DNA from: Sulfidibacterium sp964456625
Lineage (GTDB): Bacteria; Bacteroidota; Bacteroidia; Bacteroidales; F082
Reading direction: 5' to 3'
Assembly (NCBI GenBank): GCA_964456625.1
Contig: CAYWBO010000025.1
Coordinates: 1-33,212, forward strand
Length of the DNA: 33,212 nt
A program made the position numbers and the translations under genes. Below are positions 7,580 to 15,516 of the stretch, in pieces; positions within the stretch are counted from its first letter, which is position 1, and the number at the start of each line of letters is the position of its first letter. Below the pieces are notes generated by a model. That model ran no database searches and was not told the DNA's origin. It worked only from the letters and a program-made list of their open reading frames with translations.

Positions 7580-8188
7580 ATGAAAAGATTAAAAATGATT
7601 GGTTTGTTGGTGGCTGCTGCCCTGACATTCAGCGTGCCTGCCCGGGCTCAGAAATTTCATTACGGAGTAAAAGCAGGTGCTAATTTTGCCGTACAATCAG
7701 GCGTGGCGGAATATTATGATAACAGCAACATCCTGGTGGGAGGACATTTCGGCCTTACGGGAAGCTACACCCTGAACAAGAATATGATGCTGGAAACCGA
7801 GCTAAGTTATAATGAAGAAGGAAGCAACGGTTCGGGCGTGATACAGAAGTTTCAGTATCTGAGTGTCCCGGTACTGTATGATTTTTCATTCGGACATTCC
7901 TATCACAGCAAGATGACAATTCATCTGAATGTGGGCCCCGAATTTTCATATCTGCTGGATGCCAGTCAAACTGTTGACAACAACGGTACAAAAACCACTG
8001 CCAACATCACTTCAGGTCAGCACCATGCTCAATTGAGCGGGATTGTTGGCGTGGGGTTGATACAGCCGGTAGGAAAGCATTTCGTAACATTGGACCTTCG
8101 TTTAAATGTTGCCGCTACAAGGTTCCAGGCCGCAGATAATCAGTCACACAACAAAATGATCGGCGTGTATTTGGGTTATACTTTATAG
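7580..8188 (+). CDS. Small outer-membrane beta-barrel protein (PorT/OMP_b-brl_2-like)
   Basis: The protein has 202 residues and starts with a clear Sec signal peptide, MKRLKMIGLLVAAALTFSVPARAQ, cleaved after ARA or AQ. The mature part opens with FHYGVKAGANFAV and shows alternating hydrophobic/polar strands with FGLTGSYTLNKNMMLETELSYNEEG and ends in YLGYTL, as expected for an 8-strand barrel of the PF13568 type common in Bacteroidota. The ATG at 7580 was chosen because it begins the signal peptide and follows an A-rich leader. No specific function can be assigned; such proteins are structural or of unknown role in the outer membrane. The long, repeat-containing upstream region suggests regulated expression (inference). 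Confidence 0.8.
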   Translation: MKRLKMIGLLVAAALTFSVPARAQKFHYGVKAGANFAVQSGVAEYYDNSNILVGGHFGLTGSYTLNKNMMLETELSYNEEGSNGSGVIQKFQYLSVPVLYDFSFGHSYHSKMTIHLNVGPEFSYLLDASQTVDNNGTKTTANITSGQHHAQLSGIVGVGLIQPVGKHFVTLDLRLNVAATRFQAADNQSHNKMIGVYLGYTL

Positions 8189-8196
8189 TCCATAAC

Positions 8197-8219
8197 AACA
8201 GAGAATCATGCTGTTTTTT
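8197..8219 (+). terminator. Possible weak terminator after the barrel protein
   Basis: AACAG (8197-8201) can pair with CTGTT (8211-8215), followed by T residues to 8219. The stem is only 5 bp, so this is a weak call. Confidence 0.35.
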
Positions 8220-8240
8220 CTGTTGCATTTCAAATGATGC

Positions 8241-8248
8241 TATTTTTG
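8241..8248 (+). promoter_or_regulatory. -7 promoter element for the acyl-CoA reductase
   Basis: TATTTTTG fits TAnnTTTG exactly and lies 14 nt upstream of the ATG at 8263, implying a very short leader of about 10 nt. A T-rich run at 8213-8219 sits about 21 nt upstream, in the -33 position. Confidence 0.55.
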
Positions 8249-8262
8249 CCAAAAATTTCAAG

Positions 8263-9321
8263 ATGGATTTGGAAAAGAGACTTCTGGCTTTCGCAAACTT
8301 GGGAAAAGCACTCCGCTTTGCTTTTGGAAATGGGACCGGAGCTGCTTTCCCTGAGGAAGTGAACGACAAAATCGAAGTGCTCAAGGCAGAAGCAGCTTCG
8401 GCAAAACATTACAACGGATGGTTTGAGGAAGGAATGGTTTGCCATGCACTGCTGGCATTGGGAGAAAGTTTGCAGGAAGCAAAGTTGAGAAAATGGATTT
8501 CAGGTTATCGTTTGGAGGATACAACACCCAAAACAGTAGGAGTGGTGATGGCCGGAAATGTGCCGGCCGTTGGGTTTCATGATTTTCTCAGCGTGCTGAT
8601 AAGCGGCCATAAAATTCTGGCACGCCTGTCGTCTGACGACAGCAAACTTTTGCCCGCCATGGCAAATCTGCTGATGAGTCTGGAACCTGGATTCGAAACC
8701 TTTATCTTGTTTACCAATAACCAGCTAAAGAATTTTGATGCGGTGATTGCCACCGGCAGCAACAACACATCGCGTTATTTCGAATTTTATTTTGGAAAGT
8801 ATCCGAATATCATCCGCAAAAACAGAAACGGCATCGCTGTTCTCACAGGAAAGGAAAGCTCTTCAGAGTTGGCAGCCCTTGCCGACGACGTCTTTCTGTA
8901 TTTCGGCCTGGGTTGCCGGAATGTGGCCAAAATCTTCATCCCGAAGGGATACGATTTCATGCCGCTACTGGATGTACTCGCAAAACGGACGGAGATTTCA
9001 CAGCACCACAAGTACTTTAACAATTACGAATACAACAAGGCAATTTATCTCGTTAACAAACGGCCGCATCTGGATACCGGAAACCTGTTGCTGGTGGAAG
9101 AAGAGCAAATATCTTCGCCGGTAGGCGTGCTTTATTATGAATATTATACGTCGGATATCGCCTTGCGAAATGCGCTGATGGTGCGTAACGATCAGATCCA
9201 GTGTGTCTTGTCGCAGGCCGATTTTCTCCCCGGCGCGATAGGGCTTGGAAGAGGCCAGCAGCCTGAACTGTGGGATTATGCCGACGGTGTGGATACGATG
9301 GAATTTCTCCAGGGATTATGA
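8263..9321 (+). CDS. LuxC-like acyl-CoA reductase
   Basis: The 352-residue protein resembles the LuxC/acyl-CoA reductase family (PF05893), an aldehyde-dehydrogenase-fold enzyme. Features seen are VGVVMAGNVPAVGFHDFLSVLISGHKILARLSSDD (residues 92-126, NADPH-binding region), VIATGSNNTSRYFEFYFGKYPNIIRKNRNGIAVLTG, and FLYFGLGCRNVAKIFIP, whose Cys218 is the likely acyl-thioester nucleophile. Family members reduce fatty acyl-CoA or acyl-ACP to aldehyde. Widespread Bacteroidota homologues lack the rest of the lux system, and none of it is present here, so bioluminescence is not implied. Its physiological product is unknown. The fatty-acid--CoA ligase at 5516 could supply substrate (inference). It has its own predicted promoter. 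Confidence 0.82.
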   Translation: MDLEKRLLAFANLGKALRFAFGNGTGAAFPEEVNDKIEVLKAEAASAKHYNGWFEEGMVCHALLALGESLQEAKLRKWISGYRLEDTTPKTVGVVMAGNVPAVGFHDFLSVLISGHKILARLSSDDSKLLPAMANLLMSLEPGFETFILFTNNQLKNFDAVIATGSNNTSRYFEFYFGKYPNIIRKNRNGIAVLTGKESSSELAALADDVFLYFGLGCRNVAKIFIPKGYDFMPLLDVLAKRTEISQHHKYFNNYEYNKAIYLVNKRPHLDTGNLLLVEEEQISSPVGVLYYEYYTSDIALRNALMVRNDQIQCVLSQADFLPGAIGLGRGQQPELWDYADGVDTMEFLQGL

Positions 9322-9427
9322 TCCGGTTGGCGGTTAGTTTATTAGTTTAAAAAAAGGCAAAGAGAAACGTAAAATAGAAAATGCCAAATTTTTTTTGTAA
9401 ACGTTAGGAAAATAAGTGGAAAGCATT

Positions 9428-9435
9428 TATTTTTG
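9428..9435 (+). promoter_or_regulatory. -7 promoter element for rpmE2
   Basis: TATTTTTG matches TAnnTTTG and continues as TTTGCACCCCC. The same TTTGCACCC string follows the -7 box of rpsP (18037-18045). The ATG of rpmE2 is 33 nt downstream. Confidence 0.6.
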
Positions 9436-9468
9436 CACCCCCAAATTGGAACAGGAAAAATTAGAAAA

Positions 9469-9735
9469 ATGAAAAAAGATATTCACCCTAAGGATTACAG
9501 ACTTGTTGTGTTTAAAGACATGTCTAACGATTATGCGTTTCTTACCAAGTCGACCGTGAACACCAAAGAAACTATCGAATGGGAAGACGGCAACGAATAC
9601 CCGTTGGTAAAACTCGAAATTTCCCATACTTCACACCCCTTCTTCACCGGTAAGATGAAACTTGTCGATACCGCCGGACGTGTGGATAAATTCCGTAACC
9701 GTTACAAGAAATTCGAAGAAAACAGAAAAAAATAA
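9469..9735 (+). CDS. rpmE2: 50S ribosomal protein L31, type B
   Basis: The 88-residue protein reads MKKDIHPKDYRLVVFKDMSN and later SHPFFTGKMKLVDTAGRVDK then FRNRYKKF, the standard L31 type B pattern. It lacks the zinc-binding CxxC of type A, so it is the zinc-independent paralogue form. It is a component of the large-subunit central protuberance and bridges the subunits. The start at 9469 was preferred over an in-frame ATG at 9433, because that earlier ATG would overlap the -7 promoter box and add 12 unrelated residues. A terminator follows within 25 nt, so it is monocistronic. Confidence 0.95.
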   Translation: MKKDIHPKDYRLVVFKDMSNDYAFLTKSTVNTKETIEWEDGNEYPLVKLEISHTSHPFFTGKMKLVDTAGRVDKFRNRYKKFEENRKK

Positions 9736-9759
9736 TCGAACAGAAACGATTTTAGCGAT

Positions 9760-9794
9760 AAAGGCTGTTCCACCAAAGGCGGAGCGGCCTTTTT
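9760..9794 (+). terminator. Terminator after rpmE2
   Basis: An imperfect stem pairs AAAGGC-GTTCC (9760-9770 region) with GGAGC-GGCCTTT (9781-9792 region), followed by TTTTT. It lies about 25 nt after the rpmE2 stop. Confidence 0.7.
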
Positions 9795-9864
9795 GCATTT
9801 CAGGGCAGGGGTTTTGCAGATGGGTTAGTATTTCATAAATATCCTTTCAACTTGGGAAAATTCG

Positions 9865-9872
9865 TAATTTAG
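9865..9872 (+). promoter_or_regulatory. Candidate -7 element for the GlmU-like gene
   Basis: TAATTTAG matches TAnnTTTG at seven of eight positions, 25 nt upstream of the ATG at 9898. The position is right; the match is not perfect. Confidence 0.35.
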
Positions 9873-9897
9873 CCAGCCTGAATCAAAAGAAAACCGC

Positions 9898-11079
9898 ATG
9901 AATTTTATCTTATTCGATGGGGCCAACAGAGACCGGTTGCTGCCGTTCACTTTTACCCGACCTGTGGCTGATATCCGTGCCGGCATCATGACCGTAAGAG
10001 AAAAATGGGAATTTCTCTTGGGACAAAATACATCAAGTCTGACCCAGGACTATCTGTCTGAAAAATTTCCTTTGGTTTTGGAACGGGAAAATATCCTGAT
10101 AAATGGGTCGGTTATTCCCGATATTCAACTGATTGATAGGATAAAAAAGTTAAAACCCGGTGAGTCCTTAAAAAAGGGTGAAGTACTCATCGCTTCCTTC
10201 CAGGATGCTGAAAAAATTGAAAATAAGGAACTGATTGCGGCCAAAACCGTCGATTTTGATGGAACATTATTTCAGCTAGAAAATTTATGGGATATCTTCT
10301 CCAAGAACCATCAGGCAATTCAGCAGGATTTTGAAATGCTGACAAACGGCAGAAAATCCCAGCCGTTGAGTTCCACTAATTTTGTGAATGGCGATCCATC
10401 GTTGATATTCCTGGAAGAAGGTGCCCGCTCAGAATTTGCTATTTTCAACACACATGATGGCCCCATTTACCTGGGAAAAGACTCGGAAGTGATGGAAGGG
10501 GCCAAGATCCGCGGACCGTTCGCCTTGTGCGAGCATTCCGTAGTAAAAATGGATGCCAAAATTTATACCGGAACCACCATCGGTCCCCATTCGAAAGTGG
10601 GCGGCGAGGTCAGTAACTCGGTGATCTTCGGCTTTTCCAATAAAGCCCACGACGGTTTTTTGGGGAATTCGGTGATTGGCGAATGGTGCAACCTGGGTGC
10701 TGATACCAACGTCTCCAACCTGAAAAACACGTATGATTTTGTGAAACTGTGGTCTTATGCCACTGAGCGTTTTGAAAATACCGGCCAGCAATTTTGCGGA
10801 CTGATGATGGGCGACCATTCCAAATGTGGCATCAACACGATGTTCAACACCGGAACGGTGGTCGGTGTGAGCACCAATGTCTTTGGCGAAGGATATCTCC
10901 GCAATTTCGTGCCTTCCTTTTCCTGGGGCGGCAAATCAGGGATGAGCCGGTTCAAGCTGGATAAAGCGTTCCAGGTAGCCACGGCAGTTTTCAAAAGGAG
11001 GGACAAAGTTTTCGACGAAGTGGAAAAGGAGATCTTTACCCATATTTATAAAATAACCTTTCCCGAAACGGAAAACTGA
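9898..11079 (+). CDS. GlmU-like sugar nucleotidyltransferase/acyltransferase (Bacteroidota variant)
   Basis: The 393-residue protein has two parts. Residues 1-130 resemble a degenerate nucleotidyltransferase domain (NTP_transf_4 type), starting MNFILFDGANRDRLLPFTFTRPVADIRAG, with no classical GxGxR-K signature of GlmU. Residues about 170-340 form a left-handed beta-helix with hexapeptide repeats (IYLGKDSEVMEGAKIRGPFALCEHSVVKMDAKIYTGTTIG and so on) ending in GDHSKCGINTMFNTGTVVGVSTNVFG. The arrangement parallels GlmU, which makes UDP-GlcNAc, and the family is annotated in this phylum as a GlmU-related protein. I infer a role in activated amino-sugar synthesis in the cytoplasm, but substrate and both activities are unproven. 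Confidence 0.8.
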   Translation: MNFILFDGANRDRLLPFTFTRPVADIRAGIMTVREKWEFLLGQNTSSLTQDYLSEKFPLVLERENILINGSVIPDIQLIDRIKKLKPGESLKKGEVLIASFQDAEKIENKELIAAKTVDFDGTLFQLENLWDIFSKNHQAIQQDFEMLTNGRKSQPLSSTNFVNGDPSLIFLEEGARSEFAIFNTHDGPIYLGKDSEVMEGAKIRGPFALCEHSVVKMDAKIYTGTTIGPHSKVGGEVSNSVIFGFSNKAHDGFLGNSVIGEWCNLGADTNVSNLKNTYDFVKLWSYATERFENTGQQFCGLMMGDHSKCGINTMFNTGTVVGVSTNVFGEGYLRNFVPSFSWGGKSGMSRFKLDKAFQVATAVFKRRDKVFDEVEKEIFTHIYKITFPETEN

Positions 11080-11108
11080 GCATTCCCGATTTCTTGATCA
11101 GGATACGA

Positions 11109-11134
11109 TTATGAGAAATCTTCGTTTCTCATAA
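11109..11134 (+). repeat. Perfect 10-bp inverted repeat downstream of the GlmU-like gene
   Basis: TTATGAGAAA (11109-11118) and TTTCTCATAA (11125-11134) are perfect arms around the 6-nt loop TCTTCG. It begins 29 nt after the GlmU-like stop and 184 nt before lon. No T-tract follows, so it is a poor intrinsic terminator; it could protect the 3' end or act as an operator. Confidence 0.55.
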
Positions 11135-11224
11135 AATGGATTCTACTGACAAATGGTACATCCGCAATTTAATGGTGCGTTAATTGTAGCTTTCTTAATT
11201 ACGGTATTTTTCTCTGAAGTATGT

Positions 11225-11232
11225 TACTTTTA
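11225..11232 (+). promoter_or_regulatory. Candidate -7 element for lon
   Basis: TACTTTTA matches TAnnTTTG at seven of eight positions and lies 85 nt upstream of the lon start. It is the best candidate in this 238-nt gap. No CIRCE-like or other heat-shock operator was recognised. Confidence 0.3.
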
Positions 11233-11317
11233 GAGTTAAGAATATCAGTGTGTTAAAAATTGATTATTAATAATTCAGCCGGAGAATTTTTTCAAAGGCT
11301 GACATTTTGACTGAGAA

Positions 11318-13759
11318 ATGACGTTAGACAATATATTTTCATTACAAGAAATCATGAGTCCTGATACGGAGTTTTTTCCTTTGCTTTCTGCAGAAGATGA
11401 GCAGATGATGAACGAAGAGGAGATTCCTGAAGAACTGCCTATTTTGCCCGTGCGGAACACGGTGCTTTTCCCGGGTGTGGTGATCCCCATCACGGCAGGA
11501 CGGGACAAATCCATCAAATTGCTGCGCGATGCATACAAAGGAAACAACATGATCGGTGTGGTGGCCCAGAAAGATGCAGAAGTCGATGACCCCAAGGCGG
11601 AAGATTTGAATAAAGTGGGGACGGTAGCCCGTATCATCAAGATCCTTCAGATGCCCGACGGCAACACCACGGCTATCATTCAGGGAAAAAAGAGGTTTGA
11701 AATCCTGAACGTGCTCCGCGACGAACCATATTTTTTCGCCCGCGTAAAAACGTATGTGCCCACAGAGAAAACACCCGATACGGATAATTTCGATGCTTTG
11801 ATTTCCAGCATTAAGGACCTTTCAGTGCAGATCATTGAAAAGTCACCTTCCATTCCTTCGGATGCCGTTTTTGCTATTAACAATATCGAAAGTGCCGGAT
11901 TCCTCGTGAATTTTGTTTCTTCCAATCTGAATGTTACCAGCGAGGAAAAACAAGATTTACTGGAAATGACTAACATCGAGGAGCGAGCACACAGAGTACT
12001 GGAAACGCTTACCAAGGAATTGCAACTGCTGGAACTGAAAAACCAGATCCAGAAAAAGGTAAAGGTAGACATGGATAAGCAGCAGCGTGATTTTCTGCTG
12101 AATCAGCAGTTGAAGACCATTCAGGAAGAGCTGGGGGGCGGGCCTCACGACCAGGAGATCATGCGGCTTACAGAAAAAGCCAACGCCAAAAAGTGGTCAA
12201 AGGAGGTGAGTGACACTTTTCAGGAAGCGCTGTCACGTTTACAACGCATGAACCCCAATGCTGCCGAATATTCCATTCAGCTCAATTATCTGGAATTGAT
12301 GGTCGACTTGCCATGGGATGAATTTACTCGTGACAACCTGGATTTGCAGCACGCTAAAAAGGTGTTGGATACAGATCACTACGGACTGGAGAAGGTAAAA
12401 GAGCGTATCATAGAATACCTGGCTGTGCTGAAACTAAAAAACGACATGAAAGCACCGATCCTCTGCTTTGTAGGCCCTCCTGGGGTTGGTAAAACGTCGT
12501 TGGGAAAATCCATAGCACGAGCTCTGCAACGGAAATATGTCCGAATGTCTCTGGGGGGGCTGAGTGACGAATCGGAATTGCGCGGCCACCGTAAGACTTA
12601 TATCGGTGCTATGCCGGGACGGATCATTCAAAGCCTGAAAAAGGTTCAGTCCTCCAATCCGGTTTTTATGCTTGATGAAATTGACAAGGTGGGAGGTAAG
12701 AGTTTCAACGGCGATCCGCAATCGGCGTTGCTGGAAATTCTCGATCCCGAACAAAACAATACTTTCTATGACAACTTCCTGGAGATCGAATATGACCTCT
12801 CTAAGGTAATGTTCATCGCCACTGCCAATACGCTTTCGACGGTGCACCCTGCTTTGCAGGACCGTATGGAAGTGATCGACCTGAGCGGTTATCTGATGGA
12901 AGAGAAACTCGAAATTGCAAAAAGGCACCTGATCCCCAAAGAATTCAAGGAAAACGGGATCAAAAAATCGCAGCTTTCATTCCCGAAGAAAACCATCGAG
13001 GCGATCATACAGAATTATACACGTGAAGCCGGTGTGCGTTTGCTGGAAAAACAAATTGCCAAAGTCATTCGGAACCGTGCAAAGTTCATTGCCATGGATG
13101 AACCGTTTGAATCAAAGATCAAACCGGAGGTTCTAACCACGATTTTAGGAAAACCGCGCGTACAAAGAGATAGCCTGGACAATAATGATGTGGCAGGTGT
13201 GGTCACCGGGCTGGCATGGACAAGGGTAGGCGGAGAGATCCTGTTCGTAGAAGTGAGTCTGAGTAGAGGAAAAGGCCATCTCAAGCTGACAGGAAATCTG
13301 GGAGATGTGATGAAGGAATCAGCCTCTTTGGCTTATGAATATTTGAAAGCCCATGCGGCTTATCTGGACATCAACCCGGAGGTCTTCAATAACTGGAATG
13401 TGCACATCCATGTTCCGGAAGGCGCTACGCCGAAAGACGGTCCGTCGGCCGGCGTGACCATGCTGACGGCGCTGGCATCGGCATTTACCCAGCGGAAGGT
13501 GAAGGACAAGCTGGCGATGACCGGTGAGATCACGCTTCGCGGAAAAGTACTGCCGGTGGGAGGTATCAAGGAAAAGATCCTGGCTGCCAAGAGGGCCAGT
13601 ATCAAAACCATTCTCTTGTCTGCAGATAATGAAAATGATATTGCCGAGATTCCGGAAAATTACATTGATGGACTGACATTCAAGTATGTTCAAAACATGC
13701 TGGATGTGCTCGATTTTGCCCTGCTCAAAGAGAAAGTGAAAAATCCGATCGCTTTTTAA
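11318..13759 (+). CDS. lon: ATP-dependent Lon protease
   Basis: This 813-residue LonA-type protease degrades misfolded and regulatory proteins in the cytoplasm. The N-terminal substrate-binding LON domain begins at ELPILPVRNTVLFPGVVIPI (about residue 39). The AAA+ domain carries Walker A GPPGVGKT (386-393) and Walker B PVFMLDEID. The C-terminal protease domain has the Ser-Lys dyad: Ser710 in KDGPSAGVTM and Lys753 in GGIKEKILAAKRA, spaced by 43 residues as in E. coli Lon. The length is normal for the phylum. The acidic N-terminal extension of about 38 residues is also usual there; the ATG at 11354 is a possible alternative start. It appears to be transcribed alone. Confidence 0.97.
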   Translation: MTLDNIFSLQEIMSPDTEFFPLLSAEDEQMMNEEEIPEELPILPVRNTVLFPGVVIPITAGRDKSIKLLRDAYKGNNMIGVVAQKDAEVDDPKAEDLNKVGTVARIIKILQMPDGNTTAIIQGKKRFEILNVLRDEPYFFARVKTYVPTEKTPDTDNFDALISSIKDLSVQIIEKSPSIPSDAVFAINNIESAGFLVNFVSSNLNVTSEEKQDLLEMTNIEERAHRVLETLTKELQLLELKNQIQKKVKVDMDKQQRDFLLNQQLKTIQEELGGGPHDQEIMRLTEKANAKKWSKEVSDTFQEALSRLQRMNPNAAEYSIQLNYLELMVDLPWDEFTRDNLDLQHAKKVLDTDHYGLEKVKERIIEYLAVLKLKNDMKAPILCFVGPPGVGKTSLGKSIARALQRKYVRMSLGGLSDESELRGHRKTYIGAMPGRIIQSLKKVQSSNPVFMLDEIDKVGGKSFNGDPQSALLEILDPEQNNTFYDNFLEIEYDLSKVMFIATANTLSTVHPALQDRMEVIDLSGYLMEEKLEIAKRHLIPKEFKENGIKKSQLSFPKKTIEAIIQNYTREAGVRLLEKQIAKVIRNRAKFIAMDEPFESKIKPEVLTTILGKPRVQRDSLDNNDVAGVVTGLAWTRVGGEILFVEVSLSRGKGHLKLTGNLGDVMKESASLAYEYLKAHAAYLDINPEVFNNWNVHIHVPEGATPKDGPSAGVTMLTALASAFTQRKVKDKLAMTGEITLRGKVLPVGGIKEKILAAKRASIKTILLSADNENDIAEIPENYIDGLTFKYVQNMLDVLDFALLKEKVKNPIAF

Positions 13760-13799
13760 GGATTTGTTGCCCGGGGGACGGTCAATCTTTAGTTTTTTT

Positions 13800-13807
13800 T
13801 ACTTTCG
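13800..13807 (+). promoter_or_regulatory. Candidate -7 element for the substrate-binding lipoprotein gene
   Basis: TACTTTCG matches TAnnTTTG at seven of eight positions, following a T-rich run (13793-13800). It lies 47 nt upstream of the preferred ATG at 13855. Confidence 0.4.
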
Positions 13808-13854
13808 TGGAAACAATGAATCCATGAGGATGTTTTCCTTTAATGCCCAGGGCC

Positions 13855-15516
13855 ATGAATCGTAAGAAAATCCTAAATGCTTTGTGGATTCTGGTGATGG
13901 CCGGGATGTTGGGGGCCTGCCATAATGCGGCGCATGTTCACCCGGGGAAACAGATCTTTCATTACAATTCTTCGGCTGAGATTGTAAATTTGGATCCTGC
14001 TTTTGCGCGTGACCAGGCGCATATCTGGGTTTGCAATCAGTTATATAACGGGCTGGTTAAGCTCGATGACAGCCTACATATTGAACCTTCCATCGCCAAA
14101 CGCTGGACGATTTCTGATGGAGGAAAGATTTACACTTTCGTTTTACGAAATGATGTTTACTTTCATGATGATCCTGTGTTCAAAGGCAAAAGACGCAAGG
14201 TAACGGCTTCAGATTTTGTATATAGTTTTCTACGTCTTGCCAGCCAGAAGACGGCTTCGCCGGGAAGCTGGGTCTTTGATGATGTAGCCGATTCTAGCGG
14301 AGGAAAAGTTTTTGAAGCCATCAACGATACCACTTTGCAAATTCGGTTAAAGAAACCATTCCCGCCGTTTTTGGGAATTCTCACCATGAAATACTGTTCG
14401 GTAATCCCTCACGAGGCCGTTCAGTTTTATGGTCAGGATTTCAGGAAACATCCCGTGGGAACCGGTCCTTTCTTCCTGAAAAACTGGGTGGAAAATGTAG
14501 AGATGGTGCTGCAGAAAAATCCCGACTATTTTGAATTTGACAGTGTCGGAAACCGGTTGCCGTATCTGGATGCCGTAGCCATTACTTTTCTGGCGGATAA
14601 AATGACCGCTTTTCTGGAGTTCACCAAAGGGAATTTGGACTTTATTTCCGGCATTGCACCGTCGTACCGGGATGAAATCCTCACACGTACAGGCGAGTTG
14701 CGTTCCAGGTATAAGAAAAATATCCGGCTGCTGAAAATGCCTTATCTGAATACGGAGTACCTGGGGATGATGATTGACACAAGCATGCAGATTGTCAAAA
14801 ACAGCCCCTTGCGGTCCAAGGCGGTCCGGCAGGCCATCAATTATGGTTTCGACCGGGTGAAGATGATCAAATTCCTGCGAAACGGCATCGGGATTCCCGG
14901 CAAAAAAGGCATTATCCCGGCCGGAATGCCGGCGTTTGACCCGAAGGCGGATTACGGATATTCCTATAATCCGGAGAAAGCAAAAATGCTGCTGAAGAAA
15001 GCAGGTTACGGCCCCCGGCATCCGGTGCCGCCCATCACGCTGGCCACCACTTCCGACTACCTGGATCTGTGCAAGTTTGTCCAGTCGCAGTTGGATGATA
15101 TCGGTTTTGATATTCGTCTGAATATCATGCCTCCGGGCAGTCTTCGCGAGATGAAAGGGCAAGCGAAATTGCAGTTCTTCCGGGCGTCATGGATTGCTGA
15201 TTATCCGGATGAGGAAAATTATCTGTCTCTTTTTTATTCCAAAAACTTCACCCCCGGCGGGCCCAACTATACACATTTTTCCGATCTGCGTTTTGATGCG
15301 TTGTATGAAGAATCACTTTCAGTCATTGATGTGAAGAAAAGAGAAAAACTGTACCGTGAAATGGACAGCCTGGTAATGCAACAGGCTCCGGTAGCCATTT
15401 TGTATTATGATGAGGCCTTGCGTTTTGTTCAAAAGAGGGTGAAGGGGATGACGCTGAATCCCATCAACCTGCTGAACCTGGAGCACGTGAAAATTGAGCC
15501 TTCAGTTTCTCACTGA
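13855..15516 (+). CDS. ABC transporter substrate-binding lipoprotein, family 5 (peptide/oligopeptide type)
   Basis: The protein has 553 residues from the ATG at 13855, which starts a lipoprotein signal, MNRKKILNALWILVMAGMLGAC, with lipobox LGAC and lipidated Cys22. An ATG four codons earlier (13843) is possible. The mature part follows the SBP_bac_5 pattern: NLDPAFARDQAHIWVCNQLYNGLVKLDD, LHIEPSIAKRWTISDGGKIYTFVLRNDVYFHDD, VTASDFVYSFLRL, HPVGTGPFFLKNW, and SKAVRQAINYGFDR. It should bind peptides or related solutes for import. No permease or ATPase gene is adjacent, so its transporter must be encoded elsewhere or it acts as a stand-alone binder. Its last seven bases overlap the convergent DUF4836 gene. 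Confidence 0.88.
   Translation: MNRKKILNALWILVMAGMLGACHNAAHVHPGKQIFHYNSSAEIVNLDPAFARDQAHIWVCNQLYNGLVKLDDSLHIEPSIAKRWTISDGGKIYTFVLRNDVYFHDDPVFKGKRRKVTASDFVYSFLRLASQKTASPGSWVFDDVADSSGGKVFEAINDTTLQIRLKKPFPPFLGILTMKYCSVIPHEAVQFYGQDFRKHPVGTGPFFLKNWVENVEMVLQKNPDYFEFDSVGNRLPYLDAVAITFLADKMTAFLEFTKGNLDFISGIAPSYRDEILTRTGELRSRYKKNIRLLKMPYLNTEYLGMMIDTSMQIVKNSPLRSKAVRQAINYGFDRVKMIKFLRNGIGIPGKKGIIPAGMPAFDPKADYGYSYNPEKAKMLLKKAGYGPRHPVPPITLATTSDYLDLCKFVQSQLDDIGFDIRLNIMPPGSLREMKGQAKLQFFRASWIADYPDEENYLSLFYSKNFTPGGPNYTHFSDLRFDALYEESLSVIDVKKREKLYREMDSLVMQQAPVAILYYDEALRFVQKRVKGMTLNPINLLNLEHVKIEPSVSH

Noticed and set aside
8263..9321. A bioluminescence (lux) operon
   Set aside because: Only a LuxC-like reductase is present; no luciferase, transferase or synthetase genes of the lux type accompany it.
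14347..15162. 271-codon minus-strand open frame inside the substrate-binding protein gene
   Set aside because: It is the complement of a well-supported coding region, with no signal or domain of its own.
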